64,000 nucleotides of DNA from Eudorina sp. 2006-703-Eu-15 (taxonomy: Eukaryota; Chlorophyta; Chlorophyceae; Chlamydomonadales; Volvocaceae). The notes below the pieces were generated by a model. It was not told the DNA's origin, ran no database searches, and worked only from the letters and a program-made list of their open reading frames with translations. Position 1 is the stretch's first letter; the number at the start of each line of letters is the position of its first letter. The position numbers and the translations under genes were made by a program. Below, one piece after another: positions 1 through 12,813 of this stretch. The DNA lies in the NCBI GenBank assembly GCA_003117195.1, contig BDSI01000015.1, forward strand, positions 435,001 to 499,000, written 5' to 3'.

Positions 1-212
1 TGTTTGTTTCTGGCACATTAAATCGCGGCTCGGTGTTTTTTTTCTGGCACATCAAACCCGATGACAACTCGTCGAGTCGGCAGGATCCTGACGGCAGGCA
101 CGTGACCGGGCGCCACCTTGCGGCTGCCTCTCCCCTCCCGCTCTGGCTCTCCGGCGGCACCGCCTTGTCCCGAAGCTGCTGAACGCAGCAGCGGGCGCAT
201 GCTCGCACGCAC
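1..212. other. Intron of the prolyl 4-hydroxylase gene, no exon seen
   Basis: Left of the donor at 212/211 (minus strand) I find no continuation of the dioxygenase C-terminus. The segment is probably intronic. The minus-strand open frame here shows no family motif. Confidence 0.5.
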
Positions 213-3200
213 CCTTCTTGGGCCTTATGGCGATACCCATACGGGCGGCGCACTCCGAGTACCCCCGCCCGTCCACCGACTGGGCGGTCCGGTCCAGCGG
301 GATGGCCAGCGGCAGCGCGGTTTCACCTCCCGCAGTGGGGTCCACATCTGTGGGATGGCGAGGGCGAGGGCGCCGGTGCGGGTGCGAGGGCTTAATGGGG
401 ATGCTAGTGGGCGGTGGGGTCCAACTCTTGCGATTACGTGCTGGGTAGGTTTCGGAGCACGGGATGAGGGAGCGCGGGTCCGGCATCACCCTGTATGAGG
501 AATGACCGCAGGGTGGGTACTACGGCAGCTGGCGGGTAGCTGTCGGGGCTGTGAAGGTCTTGGTCTTCAGAGCGCCGGGTCCAACGGGAGGCCCCGCAGG
601 ACCCCTGCTGGGGGCGACTCGGCGACCAGCAGCGCGCCCTCGCCTCCCCGCCTGCGTCGCCCACCCTGGGGCCGCCCGTCCTGGGGCCGCGCCGGTCCTG
701 ATTGCCTCATCACTGCGCCACCCGAACGCGGGCCGCTGCCTGACAGGGCGGTGGAGGTTTGATTGCAGTGCAGCTCCAGCCGGCGGTGCCACCATCAGGC
801 ATCAACCAGCGCCTTCCCCGAAGCCCTTACCGACCAGATTTCAGCCCAGCCCAGCTCAGCCCAAAACCCAGCCGTGCAGCCCAGCCGTGCAGCCCAGTCC
901 TGCAGCCCAGCCATGCAGCCCAGCCCAGCAGCCCAGCCCTGCAGCCCAGCCCACCTGACAGGTACATCAGGACGGTGGCCATCCGGTTGCTGCCACCCGA
1001 CTTGGTCACCTCGTCCTTGTCGAACCAGTCCCAGCTGCAAACATGTACGGCAAGAGGTGTACGAATAAACTTAGCGACAGGGCAACATGCTTGCCAGCCT
1101 GACAGAGGGCACGCTCAATGCACACAAGGCACACCACGTGGCAGAACGCCAGAAACTCCAAATTGAGCCAAGCCCGGCGCGTGAATCCTGAAGACCTTGC
1201 GTAGCCTTTCGCAGGCCCCCGTGCGGCCTCCCGCAGGCCCCCGTGCGGCCGTCGGTGCAAGCTCACAGACCTTGCCTCCCGTGCCCGCGGCAACAGACGC
1301 ACCCCAGTACCCGCCGGCCCTGTCGCCCAAGTAATTATAGATAGATCTCGCGCCTAGGGCGGGCGCCGTACTCACTGTGCGTCGTACTTCTGCCCGTTGA
1401 CGTACCGCAGCACCTGGTGACACAGACGGACGGGGATGACGGGGAGCGGGCGGGTAGGGGTTTGGATATGCGGGGCGCAGGTGGTACACACGCGCGGGTG
1501 TTGTGTGTAGCCGGGCGACCTGCTCGTGAGTGTTCCTAGGCAGGCCCGTGTGTGTTCAATGATAAGCCCGCCCAGAACCCGTGTGTGTGTATGTGCGTGT
1601 ATCAGGCAACTGCGCCGCGTGAATATACATATATATACCATATATATGCCCTATGTATGTATATATATGTGTGCGTGTGCGCCTCTGAGGGGAATATGCC
1701 GTACAGCCATGCGCGACCCCGGGGAAGCAGATCCGGCGGGGCCCGGAGTGTACCCCGGAGACGTTCTTGACCATTCCGGGAAAGGAAGGCAGAGGCGCTC
1801 CGAGACCGCACTTCTCGCGGCGCGCGCGAGATGTCTCACGGGCCGTGATGGTGCACGGGTTTGAATCCATGGGTCGCGGAATGGACAACGGTCCCCTTCC
1901 CCCGGGGGCCTCGGGCGGGGAGCCGGGCCTCAAGCACCGAACATTAGCCTGCGAGTTTAACCGAAGACCGGCCATCCTGAGCTCGTCTGCTCCATCCGTA
2001 TTTGCCGTACCTCCATTGGCTCCTGGTTCTGCTTGGGCAGGTGCTGCGGTGTGCCGGGTGGGTCGGGGACAGGGTCGGGGACAGAGTCGGGGTCGGCGTT
2101 CCGGTAGGGTGTGAGGGGGCCGCGCGTCAGGGGGCCGGGGCAAAGGGTTGGGGGTTCTTAGCGGTCGTCAGCCAGGAGGACATCAACTACTGATTCGATG
2201 ACTGCTTGCGGTATTTCTGTCTTGGTTGAACTGATAACACAGCAGGGGACCACCACTGGAGGGGCGCGGCAATCACCCCGCCGCACTTCCTCCACAACAG
2301 AGGCAGGGGGCCGCCACTGGAGGGGCGCCGTTAACGACCCAGGTCTCCCGCCGCCCCACTTCCCCCAACCCCAAGGCAAGACGCACCAAGGTCAGGGACA
2401 GGGCCTGCGGGTTCTTTTGGGCGGCAGAGCGGCAAGGCGCAGGGACTGAGCCGTATGCCGAATGCGTGCAAATGATGTGGTGTTGCGGGACAGGGGCCCC
2501 TGGCAGTGGGCCCTGGCGGTGGCCCCTGCCGGTCACTTCCCTTGGCGACCCAGGAAGCTCTGCCACTCTGGCAGTCTCGCAGGGACTCACCGTCCACCTG
2601 GCTATCCGCTCCTCTATCTGCGCCACGATATCGGTCTCGCCGTACCTGTATACGGCATTACACGGGGACGTTCTTGAGGGGCAGGCAGATTTGGGCAGAA
2701 AAGCCGAGTAAGCTCTCCGGGGCGCCCCGCACTCCCACCCGCATGTCTACAAATATGAATGAATGAATGAACGCTACAGCGGACCCCAGTATGCCTTTCA
2801 AAATATCCTACATGCGACCCCCGCCACGCCGCCAGCACCGCGCCAGGCACCCACATAATGCTGGCCGAGTAGCTGGTACGGATGTCGTCAACGAGGTCCC
2901 TCGTCTCGCCCACAACCATACTCCGCTCCAGCTGTGAGGGACGTCGGAAGAAAGCGGGAGGGAAGGGAAAGGAAAGGAGCACAGGGGCAGGCACGGGGAA
3001 GGCACGGGGCCGGCAAGGTGCGGGCCAACGATCAGTGAGGTTACATTGGGAAAAGTCCGTGCACATTAGTGGGGCGCAGGTGTCGTACCGCCCCGTGCCC
3101 CCGCTTGCCCCTGGCATGGCGACCTGGTTGTGAGCAGCCCCAAGCGTGGGGGCACCCATACTCGGGTCCCGGAATCCTCTGGAGGGCCCCACTCACCTTG

Positions 3201-3675
3201 GGCTGCGCGATGGAGATCAAGTGGTCGCACTCCTCCGGTGTCAGGAACTGGTGGTAGACGAAGGCTCGAGGGTGCCAGGAAACGGTTTCGATCCACGGAC
3301 CGTTGGGCTGGGGACTGTTTGCAGTGTTCGCAGCGTTCTGCCGGACGCATAGCGGTTGGGGGTTACCGACGAAGTCGTTGTTTGCACATTCGCCCAGTCT
3401 TTGTATGAATGGGAAGTTGGCAGAGCAATGTCAAGAGGACAAAAGTACTGTCAGAGGAGTGCGCCTTTCTCACCTGAGCGTTGTACGTTTCCCCCTTCCA
3501 ACCAATGAGCTGCTCCTCGGCAGCTTCTGCAATTATAATTTTGCAACCCATATTGAATGCCCTGAATACCATGTAGTCGTTCGCGAAAAATAACCGCACC
3601 TTCCAACGCTAAAGCATGTCGGTTGATTTTTAACACGAAAGCACATACTAGCAACAAGTATGGCAAACGAGCCAT
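213..3675 (-). CDS. Prolyl 4-hydroxylase, secretory pathway, 3' partial (runs off left edge)
   Basis: Nine exons found by splice sites and phase: 3600-3675, 3474-3526, 3197-3337, 2855-2931, 2591-2645, 2011-2043, 1376-1413, 955-1034, 213-347; 229 codons so far. The start ATG at 3675 opens a hydrophobic signal peptide (MARLPYLLLVCAFVL). Family landmarks in order: LIGWKGE, GPWIETVSWHPRAFVYHQFL, TPEECDHLI, DDIRTSYSAS, QIEERIARWT, VLRYVNGQKYDAHWDWFD, RMATVLMYLSDV and GGETALPLA. The AHWD carries the first two Fe(II) ligands (HxD) of the 2-oxoglutarate dioxygenase fold; the third His and the 2-oxoglutarate-binding Lys should lie in the next exon, outside the window. Known role: 4-hydroxylation of peptidyl proline in the ER/Golgi, in algae needed for Hyp-rich wall glycoproteins. 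Two exons are tiny (33 and 38 nt) but keep phase exactly. The family assignment is firm; the substrate is inferred. Confidence 0.93.
841..953. repeat. CAGCCC-type minisatellite in a hydroxylase intron
   Basis: Imperfect short-period array of cagccc(a/t)gc units lying directly against the donor of exon 955-1034, inside the intron 348-954. Confidence 0.7.
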
Positions 3676-5995
3676 TTGTCAATACCCCATACAATGGTGT
3701 AGGAAAAACGTCAGGAGGTAAAAGTAACGAAACGCTCCGATGCTTCTGCAGATCTTGGGACTAGACTACGTCTCCTGTGACAGCGCGTGTGCAGTTTGGG
3801 ATAATATGGTGACAAACAGTACGTGCAAGACGTTCACTCTTGCGCGTGTAAGACACCCTCCGAAACCATCACACAGCTTTGCGAGCTAGGTTTGGGTCCC
3901 ACCCATAGCGGCTCTACCAATGTCAATTATCGAGTTTCAAAATTGTGTGGGGTTGTGTGGGGTGATGTCCCTGTCCCAAAGCGATGACAGTAGGATGTGC
4001 GGGCAATGTGTGCGTATTGTGCATAGATGATGCTTACAGATGTCGTCCGAGCAGGAAGTACGTAGGAAGGATGGGAAGTCGTAGCGACTTACATTGCGCG
4101 GGCACGGGTCCATCCTTAACACAGTGGATTTAAGTTTGAACCGATCGCAGGCTCAGCAACAAGGACAACAGGAGACGAAACAGCCCGGATGTACACGTCC
4201 ATAATCGGACAAGCAGCAATGAACTTGGTGAAACCCAACCGAAGCGGTACCGCCGCGCTGCCGTAGCGTCGTCAGCTGACGTGCGGTCAGCGGAGAGTAA
4301 CCCCGTGTGACAGAGAAGGGGCCGGGGCCATGGAGGCGGGGGGGACCAGGGAGGTCGATTCAGCCATTTGTGGGTGCGAGGGGGAGAGATGTCCTTACAG
4401 AGGGGAGACAGCGCCCGTGACTTGCGACGCCATGCGGGCCGGGGGGTCTGTGGTCGGATCGCGTGTGGGGATACCCGCATGCCGTACGTCACACCACCCT
4501 AGTCCCAGCCACCTGCCGGGCAGGGGCTCTGCCCCAGGCTCCAACTCCACACGCGGTCGCTGGCTCGCTGGCTCGCGTGCCTGCGTCCAGGCACCGGCCA
4601 GCAGTACGTAGCTCAGTGACTGCACCAGCAGGAACCGCCGCCCCGGGTCGCGATGACTCAGCTGTACGGCAAATGCCGCGTGGGGGCCCCCTACGTCCTC
4701 CGGGGGCGGCCCGGTCCCAGCTCCGCCGCCGTTGCCGCCAACGCCCGTGCCGCGGGCCCTCATTATCTGTATGGGGAGGGAGGGTCATGGCACCAAGCTC
4801 TTGGGGAGGTGGCACGGAAGGACAGGGGCAGGGCGACTGGGTCGAAGATGTGGGGCTGGTGGGGGGCATTAGGGAGCATTATGGGCATTATGGGTTTCGT
4901 CACCCCTACGCCACCCGGGCCTGCTGTTCTTAGGTTTCGTGGTGAAGACGGGATCCGGTGCCATCAGGCTGGAGTGTTGAGGGGGTGGTTTCGTACGAAG
5001 ACACACAAATAGGAAGGGATAAGATGCAGGGCAACACGATTGGGCGCCCTGCGACGATCATTCCCGTACAGGCAGCCGATGGGCTTCCATGAAGATTGCT
5101 ACCGCCTCCTGTCGGTTGAGTACAGGGCCGCGCGAACGCAACGGTATGGCCGACCAAGCGGTATGGCCGACCAAGCAAATGAAGCGAGCGATGCACCCTC
5201 CAACCATTCAGTAGTGCGCCACGGAAACGCCCAGGTTTTGAGCCGGAGGGCCGGGATCCATCCAACCAACCAACCAACCAACGATATGAATGAAGTCCTT
5301 CCCTCTCCGGGAATGGCAGGATTCGTTCAACCTTCCAACAACCCTCTACAGCCACAGGCAATGCGCAGACAAGAACACATACACATACACCGTCCCGCGG
5401 TGGCTGATATCAATAATCTCATGTAGGGTTGTCGTCGCGCGGCGGCTCGGCTCGGCTCACATACATGTATGGCCCCCGCCCAGCAGAGCGACAGCTCTGG
5501 ACGGACGCCGGCAAGTCCCGCCGGGCCCGCCGCTCACTACGCACGGCTATGGTGCCGCACGCGTTGCCTGGTAACCCTATCTACATACCCCGTTCATCAT
5601 GAAATTGTGCACGCCCAGCAGCAGGTCAAACTGAACCCAACTGAAACAAACCGCCATCAGGTGGGGCAACTACGCAACCGCTCGGTAGGGCGATCCAACG
5701 GAGTGATGAATATGTTTGTTGTAGTTCGATTTCTATTGCTTGCGGCGTGATGAGTGCGGTCGTTTCGATGAATGAACGTTACAGCGGACCCCAAAGGGAT
5801 CACCGGTGTATACCAGGGCAAGCCCCAGCAGGCCCCACCGCCAAGGCGGCAGGACACCTCCACACCTCAACGCCGCACCCAAAAACACACCGGGCCATGA
5901 CCCCACCCAGCCAGACACCGAAGCAAGCAGAGGCGCGGTGCTGGTGGCACATACATTCACCCTAGGAGTTTCCTCTGGCTTCCATTGTCGTCGGT
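3676..5995. other. Intergenic region between the two left-end minus-strand genes
   Basis: No coding region recognised between the hydroxylase start (3675) and the stop of the receptor-like gene (5996). A minus-strand open stretch at about 4520-4706 has plausible splice borders but resembles no family I know. Positions 5768-5911 hold a dispersed repeat listed separately. Confidence 0.5.
5768..5911. repeat. Dispersed repeat, copy A
   Basis: About 145 bp, starting gaatgaacgttacagcgg, nearly the same as 42619-42772 (shared blocks include gtataccagggcaagcccc and gacacctccacacctcaacg). Not tandem, so probably a short mobile-element relic. Confidence 0.8.
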
Positions 5996-8883
5996 TTAGT
6001 CGGTTCCCTGCATGCACTGCTGCTGTACCTGCTGCTGCGGCTGTGTCGACACGGTCGTCGGCAAGGCCCCACAGTCACTGCTGCTGTTGATGCCACCAGC
6101 TGCGATCATTACCGCATACTCGTTAGTACGCATCCGCGTGGCGTCGTCGGAGTAGACATCGTTTCCGGCGGGTTTCGGAGCCCCTTCCAGCACAACGAAC
6201 TCCAGCGTCTGCTCGTCCTCCTTACGGCGCTTCTCGCGGCGGGCCCGATGACGACGCCACTTGATATAACCCCAGGCTACTAGGCCCATCAGCAGCATAG
6301 TGCCAACAACGGCCCCTGTGGATCGACACAGCAACATGAAAAAGGCCAACAAAACGATGAAAATAAACGAATGAACATCTAACAACAACGAAGATTGTTG
6401 TTACGTCGGGATCGATGGGCGCCAGCAGCTAGGAACAGGACAACCAGGACAAACCGGACCTCCTCTGGGAGACGACCCAGCAGGAACGTAACTTAGTACG
6501 CGCCGCTGTATAATAATCCCATGGGGGTACGTAGGTATGTAGTTGCTGGTCGGCGTACATCCAGCCAGGCCAGGCTAGCTAGGGTACGCCCTTACCGCGC
6601 ACGCACCACGCGCCTCATCAGTCCACAACTGCTGGGCGTAATACCACAATCACACAGAGTCACAGACGCATGATGAGTGCCCACCTACGACGGCCCCGGT
6701 GGGAACGGCTCCAGCACCGCTGCCGCTGCCACCTCCCGTCGGCGGCGGCGGGACTGAAGGTGGCGGTGTTTGCAGCTGCTCCCCGCCGCCTATGGTCGAG
6801 TTCGGTGCTCCCGGTCCAGCAAAGGGGGCCGGCGGCGGCGGCGGCGGCGGCGACTGCGGCGGCAGTAGTGACGGCAGTCCTTGCGTCGTGTCTGGAATTG
6901 TTTCGGCAGGCGGCGGTGGAACGGTGTTGCTGTCCAGTAGGTACCGGCGATCGGTGCTGTCTACCCCTGCACGTACAAACAAGGGAGCATGCGGCGGTAG
7001 CCACCCAGCCATATTAAAATGGGTGGTGTCGTACAGGTTCGTACATACATCGGACCTCGCTCGTCATTCTAGTGCCGGTGAGAGCGTGAAGGTTTGCCCC
7101 TGGGTGCTGCGGGCGTACGCCAGGCAACTGCGGCATGATTATTATCATAATGATAATACTTACGTATCCTTGGTAACAAAGTAACGATATTATTAGGATC
7201 ATAATAACCTTACCATTATATTATTGTATTACTATAAAATCACAACCGGTACTCGTGATATTGTTTTACCGGTATTCTTGCTTATCCATGTTATTCTTAT
7301 TATTCTTTATTACTTTTATTATCATCATAGCCGTCATTGTTATTTATTTCATTATTACTACATTGACGGAATTCCCCAAGCAAGCAACCCGCGGATGCAC
7401 CGACCCACAATGGACGACGCCCTCCACCATCTCCAGGCCGTCCATCACTTGCAGCAGGCCCTCCGTTGCCAAGGACAGGAACCTGAACCGCATCCGCACG
7501 TTGCCAACGAGTTGTACCTGCGTGCGTGCGTGCGTGGGCGTTGTGCGTGTATGTACGGAAGGCAGCAGGCAGGCGGGCAGGTAGGGAGGTAGGAAGTAAG
7601 GTAGGAAGGCAGGCAGGTAACAAGACAAATAGGGCCACCTGCAGCTGCTGCACGGGGTACGTACTTACGTCGAGCCAAGCAAGTACGTAAGCAACAGCGA
7701 TGGATCGGGCGGACGTTAGATGCGCTTGATGTGCAAATAAAGCGTCGAGTTTCCCTCCTTCGGTGCAGCAGTACCGACGTACGCATGGTACTACGTATGT
7801 ATGTAGCAGCAGGTAGGTGCGAGGTAGGTGCGGCAGTAGTACATATTCAAGACACGAAGGAATGGCTCCTTGCTCTGGCTGGGGGCAGCGTGCGTTCATG
7901 GCTACGGGGCTGCTCTGGCTGGGGGCCGCGTGCGTTCATGGCTACGGGGCTGCTCTGGCTGGGGGCAGCGTGCGTTCATGGCAAGCAAGGGGGCTCCATC
8001 CGCGCCCGCCCGCCCGCCACCCCGATTCTTAAGCACAGCAGGGGGCCGCAATGTGCAGCTGCGTGCGGTTGGATGGGCGCATGCATATATATGCGTGCAC
8101 GCAAGGCTGCGTGGGCGATGGTTGGGGTAGTTTGTTAACGAACCACGCTAGATCCACACATACGCATGCCACTACGCACCAGTTTACAAACCCGAAGGTC
8201 AAAACCAAAACCAAGTTGACAGGGAGACGCGCGCGCGAAGGACGACGGAAGCTTAAGGACATATATATATATATACGATATATGAACGTACCGCAGGTAG
8301 GGGCTGTTTAAGTTTGGGCCAGGTAGGTGGACACGAATGTGTAGATAGGTAGGTAGAGATAGAGGTGATTGTACGTGCTGCAGATCAGAGGCAGCAACGG
8401 CGCATGGCCGCTATTACTCACGGCGCTTTCGATGTGCTCAATCGTTAGCTTCGGCAGCGTCCCATCAGGGTCACCCTCAATGGAGACGTTACGATTCACG
8501 GCGAGGGGAAGGGCCGCGCCGCTGGCGGTCCAGTCCGCGAGTTTGACGACGACTGCAGGCGATGCGAGCTTGATGACAGCAACCGATGGATTGGCAAGTC
8601 CTGTCACTAATTCCAGCCCATTGTTGACATACATGTGGGCCCCAGAGTCCGGCGGGATAGCGGGCTCGGGAGCCATGCGAAAATGGCGAACCCCTGCTGC
8701 CAGGGTAAAGCCCTGGGGGTGAGCTTCCAAAGCGCAAACCTTAACAGGGAACATGAAATTTATCATCATAATAAATTTCAAACCATAATAGATTATAATC
8801 CATGAGCACAGATGTCTCCGCCGAACCTTCTGCTGGACTCGTGCGTCAAGCAGCGAGGGGCATAAAGCCATGACAGGTAGCAT
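5996..8883 (-). CDS. Receptor-like single-pass membrane protein without a visible kinase domain
   Basis: Paralogue of the receptor kinase gene at 19.9-32.8 kb. Supported exons: 8422-8883 (first ATG 8883; ends at phase 0 after a motif NVSIEGDPDGTLPKL, matching NMSIEGDPGNWPQL in the paralogue), about 7401-7517 (VQLVGNVRMRFRFL), 6685-6966 (Pro-rich stem ending VPTGAVVG) and 5996-6315 (membrane helix AVVGTMLLMGLVAWGYI, then a basic stop-transfer KWRRHRARREKRRK). Phases 6685-6966 to 6315 match exactly. The tail of about 85 residues ends in TAA at 5996. One or more ectodomain exons between 7518 and 8421 were not resolved. I found no P-loop, HRDLK or DFG exons between 3.7 and 6.0 kb. The ectodomain is probably a beta-helix-like adhesive region (inference). 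The exact N-terminus is uncertain. Confidence 0.62.
7871..7983. repeat. 40-bp tandem repeat, about 2.8 copies
   Basis: The unit beginning tgctctggctgggggc recurs at 7871, 7911 and 7951 with one substitution. It lies within an intron of the minus-strand receptor-like gene. Confidence 0.95.
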
Positions 8884-9892
8884 GTTGATATTGCATGGGT
8901 ATTTAAATAACCGATTACTTTACATTCGCGACTGCAACGGCATACGCATTTTATTCACGCGAATCTGAACTCCTATGTTAATCCATCAACTGGATGCACC
9001 AGGTACATACATGCACATCATGCCTGAAGAAATAATTATAGTTTGATGTTTTTCACGCTGGCTTTCCAAACAGAAATGGAAGCAGGGGTTACAGTACGAA
9101 GAAAACAACTAACCATCGCTCCACGAAAAGCCTACCAAGACTGTCGTTACAAATGATCACATGAGCCAAATAAAGACACTAAAAATCAGAAGAGTTGTTG
9201 GCATGTGACCGTACTCCCAGAGGGGATGCGGTCCTATGCGGTAAGGAGGTCTGCGGCGACAAAAAGCATATGATTTGCGGACCATGCGAGTGGAACCGTA
9301 ACATGAGCATCGTTTTCGACAAGGTTTTCCGTCAGGGTTGGGAAAGGGCTAATTTTCGTGGTCTGGGCAGTACGACCAAGGCAATTTTCAGCTTCCGTAC
9401 CCGAAATTTTCGACCTTGACTTTCTCATTGCTTGGAGCTATTCGTTGCGACACTGTGAAATTATAGAAGATGTTTAAATGTTACACTTTTTGGAAGTGAA
9501 GGACTCTTAAATGTCTATGAAAAGCGCAAGTAACACGCGCGCAACAGAAACGTGGTGTAGTCCATATTTGGCTTCATTTACCAATACACGTTGCTGTGTA
9601 ATCTATATGCTATCACTTTGACCTTGCGGCTTCATACCTCGGCGACCAGCGCTGGCATCTGTCACGGCCGCTGAAACTGCTCACGGGATGCCGAGCTTAG
9701 CAGCACAAATACATTAAACACTAGATTGGTAGTAAAGGGTTTCATTAGATTTGAAATCTCTGCTGCAGCCGTGTGCCATGGGGCCTGGGGAGGTGGCGCA
9801 ACCACCGCCCGGGTCGCGGCAACACGCGCCGACAGAAGCCAGCGGATACAGGAATGACGCGGGCGAGGATCCACCTGAGGTAGGCTTGAAGC
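8884..9892. other. AT-richer intergenic region
   Basis: Separates the minus-strand receptor-like gene from the plus-strand transposase-like gene, so it should hold two divergent promoters. No motif was identified with confidence. The short plus-strand open frame at 9195-9419 has no recognisable family. Confidence 0.5.
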
Positions 9893-10657
9893 ATGCAAGA
9901 CACGGCATCACAGCCAGCACATCTTGATAGGTGTACGCTGTATGCCAGTGTGTTGGCTGCTCGTGGAGAAGATGTGTCGCCGTCGGCTTGGCTGTACAGC
10001 AAATGCAATGTGCACGTGCTGGCATGGCGTGAGCAGTTTCCATATCTCCTAACACAGCACTGTGGGAAAGCTGGCCCGCCCTGCCCCAAATGCTACGAGC
10101 GACCTCAGCCAGGGGAGTCGGAGCGGGATCGGCTGCACCGTGCAGCGTCCAGGGTCAATGCCAACGGCTGGGCGAAGAAACCCCGGCGGTTCCTTGACTT
10201 AAACACTTACCACTTAGTGTACTCAAAGAACTACAAGTGCCTCGAATGTGGTGGTGAGTCGGGGGCTACTTGGTGGGTCGTTCCCTTATGTAAGGCAATG
10301 AGTGCAGTTCCGGCACATCCTGCAGTTCCAGCACACTGGTATTCTGGCTCTGGACATCGAATTAGTTCACGTTGACACAATTTTGCTTTTCCGAACTTCG
10401 CAGGCAACTTCCTGGCGCATGATGCGCGTCTGCTTCCCCTTCTTCCGGAGGGTGTGCGCCGGATGGTGCCCTGCCACTTCACGCACAAGGCCGGGATCAG
10501 CAACTCACTCAAAGTGCTGGTGGACCGAAACGTTGTTGAGGGTGTGTCTTTTAACGAATCAGCCTTCGCCATTCGAGAGGTCCACGCACATCGACGGATG
10601 ACCCTTGCGATCCAGTACGTCAACCTGAGCCTTCGACGGACACCTCGACCTGAGACT

Positions 10658-10751
10658 CGACCGGAGCCACGACCGGAGCCACGACCGGAGCCACGACCGG
10701 AGCCACGACCGGAGCCTCGACCGGAGCCACGACCGGAGCCTCGACCGGAGC
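10658..10751 (+). repeat. 12-bp coding repeat (RPEP)n
   Basis: About eight units of cgaccggagcc(a/t) encoding Arg-Pro-Glu-Pro dipeptide-like repeats in exon 2 of the transposase-like gene. Confidence 0.95.
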
Positions 10752-11008
10752 CGTCCATGCAGTCCAGGCAGTCCCAGATGACGAACATCCTACCTTCCTC
10801 TACCGGAAACACAAGTCCATCAACACCCGTGCAAGTTCTGCAACAACTATTCGATAAATCTGTCGCCTGCTTTTCGGTGACAGTGCAGAAGCAGTTGCTC
10901 TCAATGCTTCAACAAGCTTCCGTGCAGCAGCAGTGGGCCTTAGCGGCCCGTGTTATCGCTCTTCATCAAGGGCCGAACGCTCTCAGCAGGGTGATGGAAC
11001 TGGCCACA

Positions 11009-12215
11009 GCACCCGCGCAGACGGGCGGGCGGCACGGCGGCGGCGGTTCAGCGGAAGGCCCGGCAGAGGCTACCGCGCAGCAGGGCGGGCGGCACGTCGG
11101 AAGCGGCTTGGCTGCAGGCACGGCAGGGGCACCTGCGCAGCAGGGCGGGCGGCACGGCGGCGGCGGTTCAGCGGAAGGCCCGGCAGAGGCTACCGCGCAG
11201 CAGGGCGGGCGGCACGTCGGAAGCGGTTCAGCGGAAGGCCCGGCAGAGGCTACCGCGCAGCAGGGCGGGCGGCACGTCGGAGGCGGCTTGGCTGCAGGCA
11301 CGGCAGGGGCACCTGCGCAGCAGGGCGGGCGGCACGGCGGCGGCGGTTCAGCGGAAGGCCCGGCAGAGGCTACCGCGCAGCAGGGCGGGCGGCACGTCGG
11401 AAGCGGTTCAGCGGAAGGCTCGGCAGAGGCTACCGCGCAGCAGGGCGGGCGGCACGTCGGAGGCGGCTTGGCTGCAGGCACGGCAGGGGCACCTGCGCAG
11501 CAGGGCGGGCGGCACGGCGGCGGCGGTTCAGCGGAAGGCCCGGGAGGGGCACCTGCGCAGCAGGGTGGGCGGCACGGCGGCGGCGGTTCAGCGGAAGGCC
11601 CGGCAGAGGCTACCGCGCAGCAGGGCGGGCGGCACGTCCGAGGCGGCTTGGCTGCAGGCACGGCAGGGGCACCTGCGCAGCAGGGCGGGCGGCATGGAGT
11701 CAGCTCGCTGGCGAAGGCTTCAATATCAGCTGGCCGCTCCTTTTTGGATAAGTGGTTACGACGCGACAAGGGGTTGGTGAAGCAGGGCGCCCACTGCGCC
11801 GGTGGCGGCTTGGCGGCAGGCACGGCAGGGGCACCCGCGGAGCAGGGCAGGGAACACGCTGGCGGCGGCGTGGCGGCAGGCCCGGCAGGGGCACCCGCGG
11901 ATCAGGGCAGGGAACACGCCGGCGGTTCAGCGGAAGGCCCGGGATGGGCACCCACGCAGCAGGGCGGGCGGCACGTCGGCGGCGGTTCAGCGGAAGGCCC
12001 GGCAGAGGCTACCGCGCAGCAGGGCGGGCGACACATCGGAGGCGGCTTGGTTGCAGGCACGGCAGGGGCACCTGCGCAGCAGGGTGGGCGGCACGGCGGC
12101 GGCGGTTCAGCGGAAGGCCCGGCAGAGGCTACCGCGCAGCAGGGCGGGCGACACGTCGGAGGCGGCTTGGCTGCAGGCACGGCAGGGGCACCTGCGCAGC
12201 AGGGCAGGGAACGCG
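11009..12215 (+). repeat. 60-bp coding repeat array in two blocks
   Basis: A 60-bp period in two blocks, 11009-11697 and about 11790-12215, separated by roughly 90 bp of unique sequence. Each unit codes for 20 residues built on QQGGRH(G/V)GGG(S/L)A, alternating EGPAEAT and AGTAGAP variants. Because 60 is a multiple of three, all frames stay open and shadow ORFs appear on both strands. Confidence 0.97.
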
Positions 12216-12743
12216 TTGACGGCGGCTTGGATAAGGTTCCGTTCCCGCCATGCTTGCTGTCCGATGCGCGTACGGCTAATGGACATTACCTCAGCAGCCT
12301 GTACCTCAACAGTGGCGCTGAGCGGCGCAAGTGCTCGCAACAACAGTTGTGCGTCACCGGTGCCAAGCACGGGGTCATTAAATTCGACCACTGCCACAAG
12401 CCCGCCAAGAGCATACGTCTACCTGACGCCACCTCCAAGCCGATCATTGGGACGGCGTGGTTGCTCAACGGGGCCTCGGAGGTGCTTGGATTCTGGCATG
12501 TAAGATCTCCTGGGTGGTTGACAAGGGAATTGCACATGTTGTCCATGCTTTCGGGGCTCGACCATTGCAAATTGCTCCGTGAAGATGGTGAAACGTTTTG
12601 CCCGGCCTGTCATGCTCACAGGTGTCATCCACCTCGCTCTACGAGATCAGGCACGAGCTCAGACGCTTGAGCATCCGGTGCCGCAACGTGGGGGAGGTGA
12701 GGTTGCTTGAGCTGTCCAGGCACTGTTCTGATTGTGTTCGTGT

Positions 12744-12813
12744 GACGATTGGGACTGGCATTCTGCACACTACTTACTGACGATTGGGACTGGCATTCTG
12801 CACACTACGTACG
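12744..12813 (+). repeat. 35-bp tandem duplication that breaks exon 3
   Basis: The unit gacgattgggactggcatt... begins at 12744 and again at 12779. The length is not a multiple of three. It introduces TGA at 12778-12780 and changes the exit phase of the exon from 1 to 0. Confidence 0.9.

Noticed and set aside
4520..4706. Minus-strand open stretch with LSHRDPGRRF that looks like a kinase HRD motif
   Set aside because: Not followed by LKxxN, and no other kinase subdomains are nearby; chance match or unknown exon.
10966..11823. 285-codon minus-strand ORF rich in CRPPCCA
   Set aside because: It is the antisense shadow of the 60-bp coding array, whose period keeps all frames open.
12697..12719. 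A 23-nt intron in exon 3 of the transposase-like gene
   Set aside because: Too short to splice and leads straight into an in-frame TGA; reading through fits better once the 35-bp duplication is considered.
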